A stretch of 64,000 nt of DNA from Proteiniphilum acetatigenes DSM 18083 (GCF_000380985.1 NZ_KB905704.1:1-64000), one strand, 5' to 3'. Counted from the stretch's first letter, positions 29,001-38,230 are shown. The notes: generated by a model from the letters alone, not told the origin. Numbers and translations are program-made.

Positions 29001-29390
29001 TGTTACACGTCCGGAGAGAACAGACACCGGCTGTGTTTGTTCCGGTTCGGGTTCTGCCTGCTTATTTCGAACAACGAGGTAATGGTTATTATTCCTCTTC
29101 TCATATGTAAATTCCGATTGGCTCAGTGATTTATACAGCCACTCTTCCATATTATTGGTTTCAGCATCAAATGCAGGAGCTTCTTCATTCTGAATCTCTG
29201 TAGCATTGTATGATACGGATTGCCCTGTAGTTTTTCCAATTTCATTGAGTCGCTCCAATCTGTGTATCATCGACTCGGCAGGAAAACTACTGACATTCTG
29301 TACAGTGGCAGACAAATTTCCAATACTCACCCAACACAATATCACGACTGAGAGGGTGATCCTACGCATTTCATCCATTTTAATTCCCAT
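26010..29390 (-). CDS. SusC-like TonB-dependent receptor with STN domain
   Basis: This 1126-residue outer-membrane importer has, in order, a signal peptide, an STN (secretin/TonB short) domain at about 40-110, a carboxypeptidase-regulatory-like domain at about 122-195 (SGRVTDIHNEPLIGVNIVEK), the TonB box and plug from about 200 (DEVVVVGYGTQRKVNLTGSV), and a 22-strand barrel. The STN domain marks receptors that signal to a FecR anti-sigma protein in the periplasm, and that gene lies just 9 bp upstream. The imported ligand is unknown. Confidence 0.95.
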   Translation of the reverse strand: MGIKMDEMRRITLSVVILCWVSIGNLSATVQNVSSFPAESMIHRLERLNEIGKTTGQSVSYNATEIQNEEAPAFDAETNNMEEWLYKSLSQSEFTYEKRNNNHYLVVRNKQAEPEPEQTQPVSVLSGRVTDIHNEPLIGVNIVEKGTSNGTVTDIDGRYSLSVPTDAVIIFSYIGYTAQEIPRNGRSTIDIVLNEDSELLDEVVVVGYGTQRKVNLTGSVGVISSEDLIKRPIANVSTGLQGLVPGMTVTANANGGLPGQSNATIQIRGVGSRGNNNPLVLIDGAEGDMNIINPNDIESISVLKDAASAAIYGNRAANGVILITTKNISGNERAPRINIDTYYAVQTPTKLPKMADSPTFMAWENEAQANVGGIQNYTPEDIQKAIDGTDPNYYANTNWIDATFLSSAPQYNLNASIDGKARNMGYLLSYGYLNQEGLTVGKSTHTNRHNIRLKLNTRVANRFDITANMGYIDRQFSAPNASFDLTGGVLYNAMRTRPTVPVHFTDGRWGYGGGQSNQVAYLTDGGGQQFSSQEFTGNFTVKVDILRGWTASANYITRQSNSFRNLLSKTIHFYYPETNDIWYTTNTPNSIENRDYRTLSQTLFAQTDYELTIGDHSLNAMLGFQQEWQRADQFNALRRNLITEKDPILDFGSPDSQANSATANHWAMRSGFGRINYNFKERYLLEANLRYDLTSRFIKRNRAEWFPSFSGAWRISEEEFMSSTKDHIDQLKVRASWGILGNQFSTGSDNYPYMSRIASVTVPTIGTVANDGYAETYIGNPNLLWEMLHTTNIGIDANFLNNRLTFTGDYYIRKTRRMIYQRELPAVGGFPSVMDENGGEMQNKGWELEIGWQDRIGTDFTYGATFMLADVKNKITEWEGSIIGSDNITMVGYPNQALYGLVADGIAVPTDFEKYNPVSGRYENPKFPIMSGDAGLVQPGDIKYKDLDGDGVIDLDNDRKVVGSSIPRYTYSFKGNMGYKGFDFSFLFQGVGKVDGYIYGPARHAFTDQSTYPQWFHADRYQASNPNPNAAYPRFTYNQSYNQRFSTFWMENAAYLRLKNIQLGYTLPVKLTQKINVDRCRIYTSADNLLTLTNYFSSADPERPIQGGGNYPQIKTFVFGVNITLH

Positions 29391-29399
29391 AATTTTGTC

Positions 29400-30434
29400 C
29401 TATTTAATCAATTCAACTCTGTTGTTATTTCTTTTATAATGCACATTATATAATTTACATATTGTGGTAAGTACTTCTTCTTGTGGTGTGTTTAAAGTAA
29501 ATGATGTTACTATCCTTTCGTTGTCATTTACAGCATGATCGTAGATCAGGGTAATATTAAATGCCTGTTTCAGCCTGAAAGCAACTTCCCTGATGGTTGC
29601 CTGTTCCAGCATAATTGTTCCCGACCGCCATGCAGATATGTTTCCGGCATCTGTTTTACCGGCTACAAACTCGTTATTCCCGTTTTTGACAGAGACTTTA
29701 TAATCCGGATCCAGGATAATTTTATTCTCTTTTTCATCATATACCTGTACCCGGCCCGTATTGACCGAGATTACCTGTTCTTCCAATTGGGCATATGCTC
29801 TTATATTGAAAGAAGTACCTAATACCTGTGTACTGATTCCATTGGGAGTGTGAACGATAAAAGGCCGGCTTGCCTCTTTTTTCACATCGAAGAATGCTTC
29901 TCCTTCATCCAGCCATATTTCACGGGTATGAGCATTAAATTTCCCTTGTCGCAGACTGATAGTCGTTGCCTGATTGAGGAAAATGGTAGAGCCGTCGGCC
30001 AGTACGATCTTTTTCATTTCGTTACCGGTTGTAAATTGTTTCTCAACCACGGAAAACTCCGACGGTATCACTGTTGTATCTGTATGGGATGGATCTTTGG
30101 TGAACGGGAATGTCAATAAGATAAGAAGCATGGCAATTGCGGCGGCACTGCCTCCTATAACTAAAGGAATATGCCGTATAGGCTTTCCTTTGGAATATTG
30201 GGAGGTCCCGATCTTTTTCATGATTTGTTTCCGGTTCCTTGTGATGGCCTTCTTTAACCCCTTGTCGGTTAATCTTCTTATTCCTCTAGCCGGTTCATAA
30301 GACTGCTTTAATAACTCTATAACATTTTTCTCCTTTTGAGTAGTTTCATTGTTATGAATGCGCCGAAGAAAATATTTTAATAAAAATTTTTCTTCATTAT
30401 TTTTTTCAGGCAACTTATCTTTATCCATATTCAT
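29400..30434 (-). CDS. FecR-family anti-sigma factor
   Basis: This 344-residue protein has a cytoplasmic N-terminal sigma-binding part (about 1-85), one membrane helix (GGSAAAIAMLLILLTF, about 94-112), a periplasmic FecR domain (about 130-225, DGSTIFLNQATTISL and LDEGEAFFDVKKEASRPFIV), and a C-terminal STN-like DUF4974 domain (FNITLIYDHAVNDNERIV). It should hold the divergent ECF sigma factor (30699) until the SusC receptor binds ligand. It is the first gene of the operon running through susC, susD, the EEP enzyme and two lipoproteins. Confidence 0.93.
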   Translation of the reverse strand: MNMDKDKLPEKNNEEKFLLKYFLRRIHNNETTQKEKNVIELLKQSYEPARGIRRLTDKGLKKAITRNRKQIMKKIGTSQYSKGKPIRHIPLVIGGSAAAIAMLLILLTFPFTKDPSHTDTTVIPSEFSVVEKQFTTGNEMKKIVLADGSTIFLNQATTISLRQGKFNAHTREIWLDEGEAFFDVKKEASRPFIVHTPNGISTQVLGTSFNIRAYAQLEEQVISVNTGRVQVYDEKENKIILDPDYKVSVKNGNNEFVAGKTDAGNISAWRSGTIMLEQATIREVAFRLKQAFNITLIYDHAVNDNERIVTSFTLNTPQEEVLTTICKLYNVHYKRNNNRVELIK

Positions 30435-30698
30435 TTTTCGGTTCTTTCTTATATATATTACGGAATTGAGAGTTTGTTTTTCCCTGACTTTTTGGTTAAT
30501 AAAACTTAATGTGTTTTTTGATTTATCTCATAATGTTTATTATTGTGACGATTATGGACTGACCATTTTTCGATGAATGAAAAAATAGTAACATTTTTGT
30601 AATTTTTTCGTAGTAAAAACTTAATGCGGTTTATCTTCCTTTTTATGGATGAAATAATGTTTCTTTGTAGTGAAATCAGATGCAGTTAAGGAGACCCT

Positions 30699-31319
30699 AT
30701 GATTAAAAAGACGGATTATTTTTTGCTTGGGTTAATTTCGGAAAAGGATCGGAAAGCTTTTGCTTTGCTCTATGACCGTTATATCAAACTAATCTATAAA
30801 TTTGTTTACCAGGCATTGAACGATCAGGAGCGAACAGACGATCTTATTCAGGAATTCTGGATGAAGGTGTGGGAAGATCCCTCTTTCCTGAAGTGTAATG
30901 AGCAGGGGTCAGTACAATCCTATATGTTGAGAAACCTTCGTTTCAGAGTGCTGGATGTGTATCGGGAAACATTGAAAAATATGATCTCCATAGATCAATT
31001 GGAAGAAACTATGGAGTTTAACTATCAGGATATTACTGCCGGACTGGATGAAAGAGAGTTATTACTGGTAATTCGTGAAGCATTGGATAAACAGCCCTAT
31101 GTAGTGCGGAAAACATTCTGGTTGCGGATTAATGACTGGTCGGTGGAAGAAACTGCAAAAATGTTGTCCGTGAGCAAAAAAACAGTATACAATAAATATT
31201 CGGAATCGCTGTCGATTGTGAGATCGCATCTGAAAAACAATCATCCTGAACTGATCGAAGATTTTAATTCGGCCTTAAACGGCAAAAAGATATTTTCATT
31301 GCGTACCCTCTTTTTCTGA
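30699..31319 (+). CDS. ECF sigma factor of the SusCD locus
   Basis: This 206-residue ECF sigma factor has region 2 at about 20-90 (LYDRYIKLIYKFVYQAL, DDLIQEFWMKVWED) and region 4 at about 120-180 (WSVEETAKMLSVSKKTVYNK). It is divergent from the FecR gene and should activate the FecR-susCD operon when the anti-sigma protein releases it. A good ribosome site TTAAGGAGA lies upstream of the ATG. The 264-bp divergent region carries an 11-bp direct repeat AAAACTTAATG at 30501 and 30616, possibly a recognition or operator sequence. Confidence 0.92.
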   Translation: MIKKTDYFLLGLISEKDRKAFALLYDRYIKLIYKFVYQALNDQERTDDLIQEFWMKVWEDPSFLKCNEQGSVQSYMLRNLRFRVLDVYRETLKNMISIDQLEETMEFNYQDITAGLDERELLLVIREALDKQPYVVRKTFWLRINDWSVEETAKMLSVSKKTVYNKYSESLSIVRSHLKNNHPELIEDFNSALNGKKIFSLRTLFF

Positions 31320-31352
31320 CGGTTGCTCTCTTGCTTTGAACCTTTATCGTCG

Positions 31353-31360
31353 TATCTTTG
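31353..31360 (+). promoter_or_regulatory. nfo promoter -7 element
   Basis: TATCTTTG, an exact TAnnTTTG match, ends 20 bp before the nfo start codon. Confidence 0.55.
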
Positions 31361-31380
31361 TTCATTAAAATAAAATAATC

Positions 31381-32223
31381 ATGAAATTTATCGGAGCTCA
31401 TATCAGCGCATCGGGCGGTGTGGAAAACGCCCCTCTTAACGCGTATGCCATCGGGGCAAAAGCGTTTGCCTTCTTTACCAAGAATCAACGGCAGTGGTTT
31501 GCCTCACCCTATACTCAACAGAATATCGACCTTTTCAAATCGCGTTGTGAAGAACTGGGTTACTCCCCCAATCACATTCTGCCTCACAGCAGTTACCTGA
31601 TTAATCTGGGACATCCCGAAGAGGAGGGACTTAACAAATCGAGAGCTGCTTTTAATGATGAGATGAAGCGGTGTGAACAGTTGGGAATCAACCGGCTTAA
31701 CTTTCATCCGGGAAGCCACCTGAACAAGATACCGATCGATGCCTGCCTCGACAGGATTGCCGAGTCGATCAACATAGCGCTTGAAAAGACTCATGGAGTA
31801 ACAGCGGTCATCGAGAATACCGCCGGGCAGGGAACCAACCTCGGATATACATTTGAGCAGATTGCCCATATTATTGATAAGGTAGAAGACAAAAGTAGAG
31901 TAGGGGTTTGCCTCGATACTGCACATACCCTCGCTTCAGGTTACGAGATCAGAACCAGGGACGGTTATGATATGACATTCAACCTGTTCGAACAGATAGT
32001 GGGTTGCCATTATTTAAAAGGGATGCATATCAACGATTCGAAGAAAGAACTGGCTTCGCGCGTAGACCGGCATGACAGCCTCGGGAAGGGCTTGATGACT
32101 ATGGATCTGTTCTCATTTATCGTGAACGACCCCAGGCTCGACGACCTGCCGTTAATCCTTGAAACCCCCGATGAATCGCTTTGGGCAGAAGAGATAAAAC
32201 TGCTCTATTCGCTGCAGAAATAA
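31381..32223 (+). CDS. nfo: Endonuclease IV (AP endonuclease)
   Basis: This 280-residue TIM-barrel enzyme cleaves 5' of abasic sites in base-excision repair. Metal-binding signatures typical of Nfo are visible: GAHISASGG at the start, [35 protein letters not shown], and LILETPDE near the end. All three-zinc-site ligands appear present. The length is typical. It has its own promoter and no operon partner. Confidence 0.96.
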   Translation: MKFIGAHISASGGVENAPLNAYAIGAKAFAFFTKNQRQWFASPYTQQNIDLFKSRCEELGYSPNHILPHSSYLINLGHPEEEGLNKSRAAFNDEMKRCEQLGINRLNFHPGSHLNKIPIDACLDRIAESINIALEKTHGVTAVIENTAGQGTNLGYTFEQIAHIIDKVEDKSRVGVCLDTAHTLASGYEIRTRDGYDMTFNLFEQIVGCHYLKGMHINDSKKELASRVDRHDSLGKGLMTMDLFSFIVNDPRLDDLPLILETPDESLWAEEIKLLYSLQK

Positions 32224-32440
32224 TTTTAGTCTAACCTTCTCTCATCCACAAAATAAATCCCTCCGTTGCCGGCATGCCATTCGGGTATCACGGAGGTTCT
32301 CACCGTCGTCCTCATCTCCTGATTAATCTGATCTCCAGATTGGTGCCCTCTTTATTTCGTTTTCCAAAAGAATTTATTCTTACCTTTGATGGCGATTACC
32401 AGGGAAAGAGGTAAAGATTATAAAATATACCATCAATCTT

Positions 32441-34515
32441 ATGAAACGAGTACTATCCATTTTGTGTGTTGTTTTTTCTGTATTATTCCTGCAAGCGCAG
32501 AGTTTTTCCGGAATAGTTACGGATGAAGAGAATAATCCTCTCGAGTTTGTGAATGTAGCCTTGTTCACTTTACCCGACTCGGCATTGATTACAGGAACAG
32601 TTTCCGACCAAAACGGGGAGTTTACTCTCAACCTGAACGGAAATAGCGGTAAGGATTTGTTCCTCCAGTTCTCTTTTATCGGGTATAAAACTAAAACTGT
32701 GGAAGCAAAGCCGCAGCAAACCATCGTGATGGAAGACGATGCGGTGCTGTTAGGTGAAGTGGTAGTCAAAGGTGATCTTCCGAAGATCAGGTTGAGAAAT
32801 GATGCATTGGTGACTACTGTACAAAATTCGGTACTAAGCAAAGCCGGAACCGGTAACGATGTACTTAAAAGGCTGCCCTTGCTGACCGGAGATAAAGGTG
32901 TATTTTCTGTCTTCGGGAAGGGAGATGCAAAAATCTATATCAACAACCGTGAAATGCGTGACGAATCGGAGTTGGACAACCTCAATTCGGAAGATATAAA
33001 AGAAGTGGAGATCATTACCAATCCGGGTGCTCAATACGATGCGTCGGTAAAAGCGATAATTCGCATTGCAACAGTAAAGAAAGCGGGCGACGGTTTCAGT
33101 TTCGATGTGCGTTCGAGCTACTGGCAATCACAAAACAGCGATTTGACTGAACAGTTTAATCTGAATTACCGAAAAAACGGCTGGGACGTATTCGGAACGT
33201 TTTACTACAACCGCAATGCATGGATACAGGACAGCAAAATACGTCAAAATACATTTGTGGATACACTCTGGACACAGGAAAACACGCTCTATATAACCGG
33301 TGTTAACGAGGTTTTGCGTGGGATTGCAGGAGTGAATTACGAAATTTCGCCCAAACATTATGCAGGAATAAAATATACACTTTCGGGATATCCCTCCTCA
33401 GGACACACTTCAACACTCAATAGTACGGTGCTCGCCGATGGTGTTTACTACGATGAATGGAACAGTATAGAAAAAAAGAATGATCATAATAAACCGGCAC
33501 ACACCGCGAAGATGATTACCGAAACGAGGAAAATATTGTTGCTGCATCAAACACAACTATTAAAGAACGGAACAACAGCTTTTTCGTGGAATATTCCCGC
33601 TCCATTCCTATTGGACAGTTGGGCGTCGGGCTGCGTTATGAAAACGTCCGTTCCGATTATTTCAGTAACGATGTAAAAATGGAAGAGCAGAGCCGGCGGT
33701 ACGACCAATGGTTTCCCAACTTCTCTTTTTCCACAAAACTGAAAGAAGTGAATATGCAGGCAAGTTACACTGCCAAAACCAAACGTCCGAGCTACCGCCA
33801 ACTGAGTAGTAATGTCTTTTACGGCAACCGTTTTCTGTTACAAACGGGTAATCCGTATCTAAAGCCGTCGGTTATCCACGATGTAACGTTGGTTAGCACG
33901 TGGAAATTCGTGCAGTTTATGGCAAGCTATAAAAATGAAAAGGACGCGGTTATTTATTGGACAGAGCAGATGGAAGAAAATCCGGCAATATCCGTCCTTG
34001 CCTATCGTAATCTGGAAAAACTGCCGAACTTTACCGCTTTTCTTACCCTTTCACCCACGTTCGGTGTCTGGTCGCCCCAGTTGAGCGGAGGATTTATCAA
34101 GCAGTGGGTTACTATCACAAGTAGCGATAAGCCGGTTAAGTTGAATAAACCGTTGCCTATCGCTTCACTCAATAATTCGTTCCGTTTTCCCAACGAATTT
34201 ATTCTGACGCTCGATGCCAACTATCAGGGAAAGGGGGATGTGCAAAATGTGTATCTAACCGAGCACCGGTTGCGAGTAAATCTTGGAGTTACCAAATCGT
34301 TTTACGACAACCGCCTTCGCGTGGAACTGAAAGGACATGATCTGTTCAGAGGTCAAAAGGATGGCAATCTTTTGTATAACGACCGGATGGAACTGTACCA
34401 AGTGAACCGCTACGATAGCCGAGAAATTGAACTAACTGTACGCTATAACTTCAATTCAGCCAGAAGCAAGTACAAAGGGACCGGTGCCGGCAATACCGAA
34501 ATTAACCGGTTATAG
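32441..34515 (+). pseudogene. TonB-dependent outer-membrane receptor, disrupted by an internal deletion/frameshift
   Basis: The first part (32441 to about 33500) encodes a signal peptide, a carboxypeptidase-regulatory domain (SGIVTDEENNPLEFVNVALF), a plug and early barrel strands. The frame then changes: homology continues in another frame from about 33493 (REDDYRNEENIVAASNTT, then VEYSRSIPIGQLGVGLRYE) to the normal C-terminus at 34515. In this family (outer-membrane beta-barrel type 3) a segment of roughly 75-100 residues normally separates the two joined motifs, so part of the barrel appears deleted as well as out of frame. The remaining 3' half is intact, suggesting a fairly recent event. 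A TACCTTTG promoter lies at 32381-32388. Confidence 0.8.
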
Positions 34516-34575
34516 AAATAATTACAAAAGGATAACAATAAGAATAATGAATATAAATTGAAATGATAATATTCC

Positions 34576-35223
34576 CTATGGTTTTCTGAAATAAGTCTCT
34601 TTTTTCACATATACCAAAGTGTCGTTTTCCCTAAGTTCGCTTTTAAGATAATCGAGATCGAGGTAATTGGCGTCAGTTGTACCTCTTGTAATACTTGAAG
34701 ATTTAATAAAAATATTATAGGTGGATATGATAAATCCTCCTTCGGTCAGTTTACCTTGTAAAGTGGCATGAAGATCTGCTTCTTTTCCGCTTACAACAGC
34801 AAGTCCCATTTCAGTATAGGGGGCAAATTTCACTACCTCTCCCAGATTTCTCGGTATTAAAAAGAGGCTGTCGTTTTTTATACTTATTTGCATGGAGGTA
34901 TCCAGACAGGTAGGACAAATAACTCTGGCCGTATTTCCTTTTCCCAGAAGAATGGTGTTAAATCGTATTGTGGGTTCTCTCAGCACATCTACCCTGGGTT
35001 CCATATCTACAATATAAATATTGCCCATCTTACCGGCAGGGCCGGTTACTTTTATTGAACTTCCGTCAATTTCCTTGTTATCTGTAATAGCATAGATATC
35101 TGAAATATCCTGTTTATAAGGCTTGTATATTCCAGGCTCATACGCGAGATTCAGATCCTCTTCAGTACAGGAAGATATTATCACTGTAACGAAGATTATA
35201 AAAACAAAATGTATATTCTTCAT
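34576..35223 (-). CDS. Lipoprotein of unknown function
   Basis: This 215-residue lipoprotein (lipobox VIISSC, then TEEDLN) is beta-rich with a C-V/I-C-P-T-C segment (RVICPTCLDTS) in the middle. I chose the Met at 35223 because it starts directly at a signal peptide; an upstream in-frame Met would add 32 unlikely residues. The domain layout (an N-terminal Ig-like module and a C-terminal lipocalin- or adhesin-like module) recalls Bacteroidota surface-adhesion proteins, but I cannot assign a family. It stands alone between the receptor pseudogene and cutC. Confidence 0.6.
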   Translation of the reverse strand: MKNIHFVFIIFVTVIISSCTEEDLNLAYEPGIYKPYKQDISDIYAITDNKEIDGSSIKVTGPAGKMGNIYIVDMEPRVDVLREPTIRFNTILLGKGNTARVICPTCLDTSMQISIKNDSLFLIPRNLGEVVKFAPYTEMGLAVVSGKEADLHATLQGKLTEGGFIISTYNIFIKSSSITRGTTDANYLDLDYLKSELRENDTLVYVKKETYFRKP

Positions 35224-35425
35224 ATGATTAAGACTAATTATTTTCGATGTTATCCATGATCTATAAAAAATAATATTCGACCTGAAAAATATCTTATGGT
35301 ACAAAAATAATAATAACATATAACAGTATAAACTATATGTATATATTTTTTATCTGATACACCTCTATATTTTACAGAAAACGGTTACTTTAACCCTTTC
35401 CGGATTTATTATAAGCAGACCGGCA

Positions 35426-36181
35426 TTATTGTTTTAGCTTTTCTAATGCAGCCACTGTTTTACGGACCAATTCGGAATTGGTAACCTGTTGTGCGTATTC
35501 CTCGATCATCACCATGGTACCTCCCATTTTAATATTGGGATTGCGGTAGATCATGCCACTCTCCACCGGTTTTCTTGCCGAAAGATGAAATTCTTTAGCG
35601 CCGGTCTCCCTTGCAATAGCGGCTATATTATCCATATTGATACCACTGCCGGGCATAATGATGATACGATCTCCTGCATGTTGTACCAACTCTTTCAGGA
35701 GCGGGATACCTTGCTCTGCCTGTTGCCGTTGTCCCGAAGTGAGTATCCTGTGACATCCTAAGGAGATAATTTTCTCCAGACTGTTGAATGGATCGCGGCA
35801 CATATCGAATGCACGGTGAAAGGTGACACTCATACCATCGGCAGCTTCGATCAACTCCCGATTACGTTCCATATCTACTTCCCCCTCTGCCGTCAGACAG
35901 CCGATCACTACACCGTCAACCCCTAATTGGCGGGCTATCTCGATATCTTTCAACATGATTTTATGTTCCAATGACGAATAAAGAAAGTCGCCGCTTCGAG
36001 GACGGATGATCACGTTCAGTTTGATATCTAATAACTCTCTTGCCATGGCAATATCGCCATATGAAGGGGTCGTTCCACCTTCGGGTATGGCTGCACAAAG
36101 TTCTACACGATAAGCACCTCCCCTTTGTGCTTCTAAACAACTGGCGACAGAGTTGGCACAGATTTCCAATTTATAATTCAT
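35426..36181 (-). CDS. cutC: CutC-family protein
   Basis: This 251-residue cytoplasmic TIM-barrel protein has CutC signatures: CANSVASCLEAQRGGAYRVE, EGGTTPSYG, NVIIRPRSGDF, TFHRAFDM and ILTSGQRQQA. CutC was named for copper tolerance, but its enzymatic role is not established. A minus-strand TATCTTTG (36252-36259) about 70 bp upstream is a good promoter. No copper genes are nearby. Confidence 0.93.
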   Translation of the reverse strand: MNYKLEICANSVASCLEAQRGGAYRVELCAAIPEGGTTPSYGDIAMARELLDIKLNVIIRPRSGDFLYSSLEHKIMLKDIEIARQLGVDGVVIGCLTAEGEVDMERNRELIEAADGMSVTFHRAFDMCRDPFNSLEKIISLGCHRILTSGQRQQAEQGIPLLKELVQHAGDRIIIMPGSGINMDNIAAIARETGAKEFHLSARKPVESGMIYRNPNIKMGGTMVMIEEYAQQVTNSELVRKTVAALEKLKQ

Positions 36182-36411
36182 ATTTCAAAGACTTTTATCC
36201 TGTGTTATTGGATTGTTTTGTAAGCAATCTATTGATATATTTAAAATATTTCAAAGATACAAAATTAACGGGAACTCAGCTATTGGGATGTTTCTCACGA
36301 TCCGACAGAATAGCAAAATCTGTAAAATCCAATGTGAAATATCTGATATATAGATAACAGCTATGCATTATCAATATCTTCAATGATTACATGAGCACTT
36401 TTTTCATTATC

Positions 36412-36436
36412 GATTGTTAGATATATATTAACAATC
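36412..36436 (+). promoter_or_regulatory. Inverted repeat upstream of the ferritin-like gene
   Basis: GATTGTTA (36412-36419) and TAACAATC (36429-36436) form perfect 8-bp arms with a 9-bp AT spacer, ending 14 bp before the start codon. It could be a repressor site or a leader hairpin controlling translation. It does not match the PerR or Fur consensus that I know. Confidence 0.5.
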
Positions 36437-36450
36437 TAAAAAAAACAGTT

Positions 36451-36861
36451 ATGAGTACAGCAACAGCAAAACAATCTAAGGCAAAAACAAGTACCGTTAA
36501 CAAAGAAATCGGAACTTTTATTGGAGAACTCTTTTCATTTAATAACAGTTTGAAACTTTATCACTGGCATGTAACAGGCGAAGGTAGTTATGCCCAACAC
36601 ATTGCACTGGATCAGGCTATAGCCGCTTTAACGGATCTACTTGACCGTATTACTGAAACCACCTATGCATTAAAGGGCGATTTGAATATCGTGGTTCCCC
36701 AAACTTCTGTTCCGGGAGATATCGTAAAACACGTTTCGGGCTTCTACGAATATGTAGAATCCAAACGTGAATTGTTTACCGAGGATTTTTCGGAATCGAT
36801 CCTCGACGATATCCAGGAAGCTATTCAACAACTTCTTTTTCGGCTTGTCAGATTACAATAA
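36451..36861 (+). CDS. Dps/ferritin-like protein (DUF5856 type)
   Basis: This 136-residue helical protein has the ferritin-like pattern NNSLKLYHWHVTGEGSYAQHIALDQAIAAL split over the first two helices (Trp-His and His-x-x-x-Asp positions resemble Dps ferroxidase residues), then TDLLDRITETTYALKG. It is shorter than classic Dps (about 155-165) and carries a basic Ser/Thr/Lys-rich N-tail, which in Dps proteins binds DNA. A role in iron storage or oxidative stress is inferred. It is monocistronic, with an inverted repeat before it and a terminator after it. Confidence 0.7.
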   Translation: MSTATAKQSKAKTSTVNKEIGTFIGELFSFNNSLKLYHWHVTGEGSYAQHIALDQAIAALTDLLDRITETTYALKGDLNIVVPQTSVPGDIVKHVSGFYEYVESKRELFTEDFSESILDDIQEAIQQLLFRLVRLQ

Positions 36862-36880
36862 CCAAAACCGTAAAAATGAA

Positions 36881-36915
36881 AAAAGTGGAGAGCGGCTTTG
36901 TCCGCTCTTTTTTAT
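36881..36915 (+). terminator. Rho-independent terminator after the ferritin-like gene
   Basis: AGAGCGG (36889-36895) pairs with CCGCTCT (36902-36908) around CTTTGT and is followed by a T run. An A-rich left flank pairs with the T run. Confidence 0.85.
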
Positions 36916-37043
36916 TTTCTGACTTATGTTTGTTTATTTATGTATATTATAAAACATACTCTATTCTGCTGAGCGTATTATTATTTTTTCTATCTTTATG
37001 TTATCCTTTTGGGAAATGAATACTTTTTAAGATAATCTATAAA

Positions 37044-37952
37044 ATGGCTACTATAAAAATCAACAACAACCTGTTTTTTGTAATTTCTCTTTTATTGGTT
37101 TCACTGCTTTTCTTACACAGTTGTAAGACCAAGGAGGGTGAGGAGAATTATATTAAATTTAAAAAGCTTAGGGATACGCATCAATATTTTGCTTACAAAG
37201 GAGATAGTTCAATACTGGTAAGTGGGCACAGAGGCGGGCGTGAGGCTGGATATCCGGAAAATAGCATTGAAGGATTCCAGCATGTATTGAGCCAAATGCC
37301 TGCTTTCTTCGAGGTAGATCCCCGCCTGACCAAAGATAGTATTATTGTACTTATGCATGATGCCACACTGGACAGGACTACTGATGCGACCGGCAATCTC
37401 TCCGATTATACCTTCTCCGAACTACAATCGGTAAGGTTAAAAGATCATGAGGGAAATGTCACTTCCGCCAAAATACCCACACTCGAAGAAGTGATCAAAT
37501 GGAGTAAAGGCAAGACCGTAGTCAATCTTGATAAGAAAGATGTACCGCTTCATATGATTGTGGAGTTAATCAAGAAGCACAAGGCGGAAAAGCATGTAAT
37601 GCTTACAGTACACACCGGAGCACAGGCAAGATATTATTCCGACAGATTACCGGGAATCATGTTGTCAATATTCGCAAGGAATGACGAAGAATTCGAAGAT
37701 ATTGCTATTTCGGGTGTTCCCTGGGAAAACATGATTGCTTATGTAGGACAGACGATTAACGACTCCAACAGACATATTGTCGAACAGTTACGGGCCAAAG
37801 GTGTCAGATGTATGGTGTCATACGCTCCATCACTCGATCGGCTAAGAACAGCCGAGGAAAGAGAGTCTGCCTACAGACAAGCAATCAGGATAAGTCCCGA
37901 CATCATTGAGTCAGACTATCCGGTTGAAGTATGGAAGGTACTGAAGGATTGA
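37044..37952 (+). CDS. Glycerophosphodiester phosphodiesterase family lipoprotein
   Basis: This 302-residue exported lipoprotein (lipobox FLHSC, Cys27) has the GDPD TIM barrel. Catalytic His62-Arg63 lie in SGHRGG, Glu72-Asn73 in PENSIEGF, metal ligands Glu90 and Asp92 in FFEVDPR, and the second catalytic His105 in MHDATLDRTTDATG. It would cleave glycerophosphodiesters to glycerol 3-phosphate and an alcohol in the periplasm or at the surface. No Pho box is seen upstream, so phosphate control is not indicated. Confidence 0.9.
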   Translation: MATIKINNNLFFVISLLLVSLLFLHSCKTKEGEENYIKFKKLRDTHQYFAYKGDSSILVSGHRGGREAGYPENSIEGFQHVLSQMPAFFEVDPRLTKDSIIVLMHDATLDRTTDATGNLSDYTFSELQSVRLKDHEGNVTSAKIPTLEEVIKWSKGKTVVNLDKKDVPLHMIVELIKKHKAEKHVMLTVHTGAQARYYSDRLPGIMLSIFARNDEEFEDIAISGVPWENMIAYVGQTINDSNRHIVEQLRAKGVRCMVSYAPSLDRLRTAEERESAYRQAIRISPDIIESDYPVEVWKVLKD

Positions 37953-38230
37953 TGCCCAGTCTCCTCTTATCTTTTCCTGTTTCGTATAAATGCTGAGGTA
38001 TGTACTTTTGTAATATTTGTAACGTTACCTGTTATTCCTGAAAAATTCAATAAATTTAGACTATTTGGGTCACCTTCGCTCCTCGATTTTCAATTCTCGC
38101 AACGACATATTCAAGTAAACTTAGTTGTTTTCTACGCTCAACAGAGGCAAAACTTGTTTTACCGCTGTATTCGCTTATCGAAAACATTCCAGGCAAGCTT
38201 GTCTTCTGCCCGTATTGCTTAACGAAATAG

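Noticed and set aside
32226-32344. Minus-strand 39-codon frame containing VIPEWHAGNGGIYFVDERRL
   Set aside because: It reads like the end of a protein, but there is no start or neighbouring piece, and I recognise no family. It may be a gene remnant, not a gene.
38008-38023. TTGTAAT/TTGTAAC pair downstream of the GDPD gene as a Pho box
   Set aside because: The two half-sites are 9 bp apart, not 11, and no gene starts downstream on that strand.
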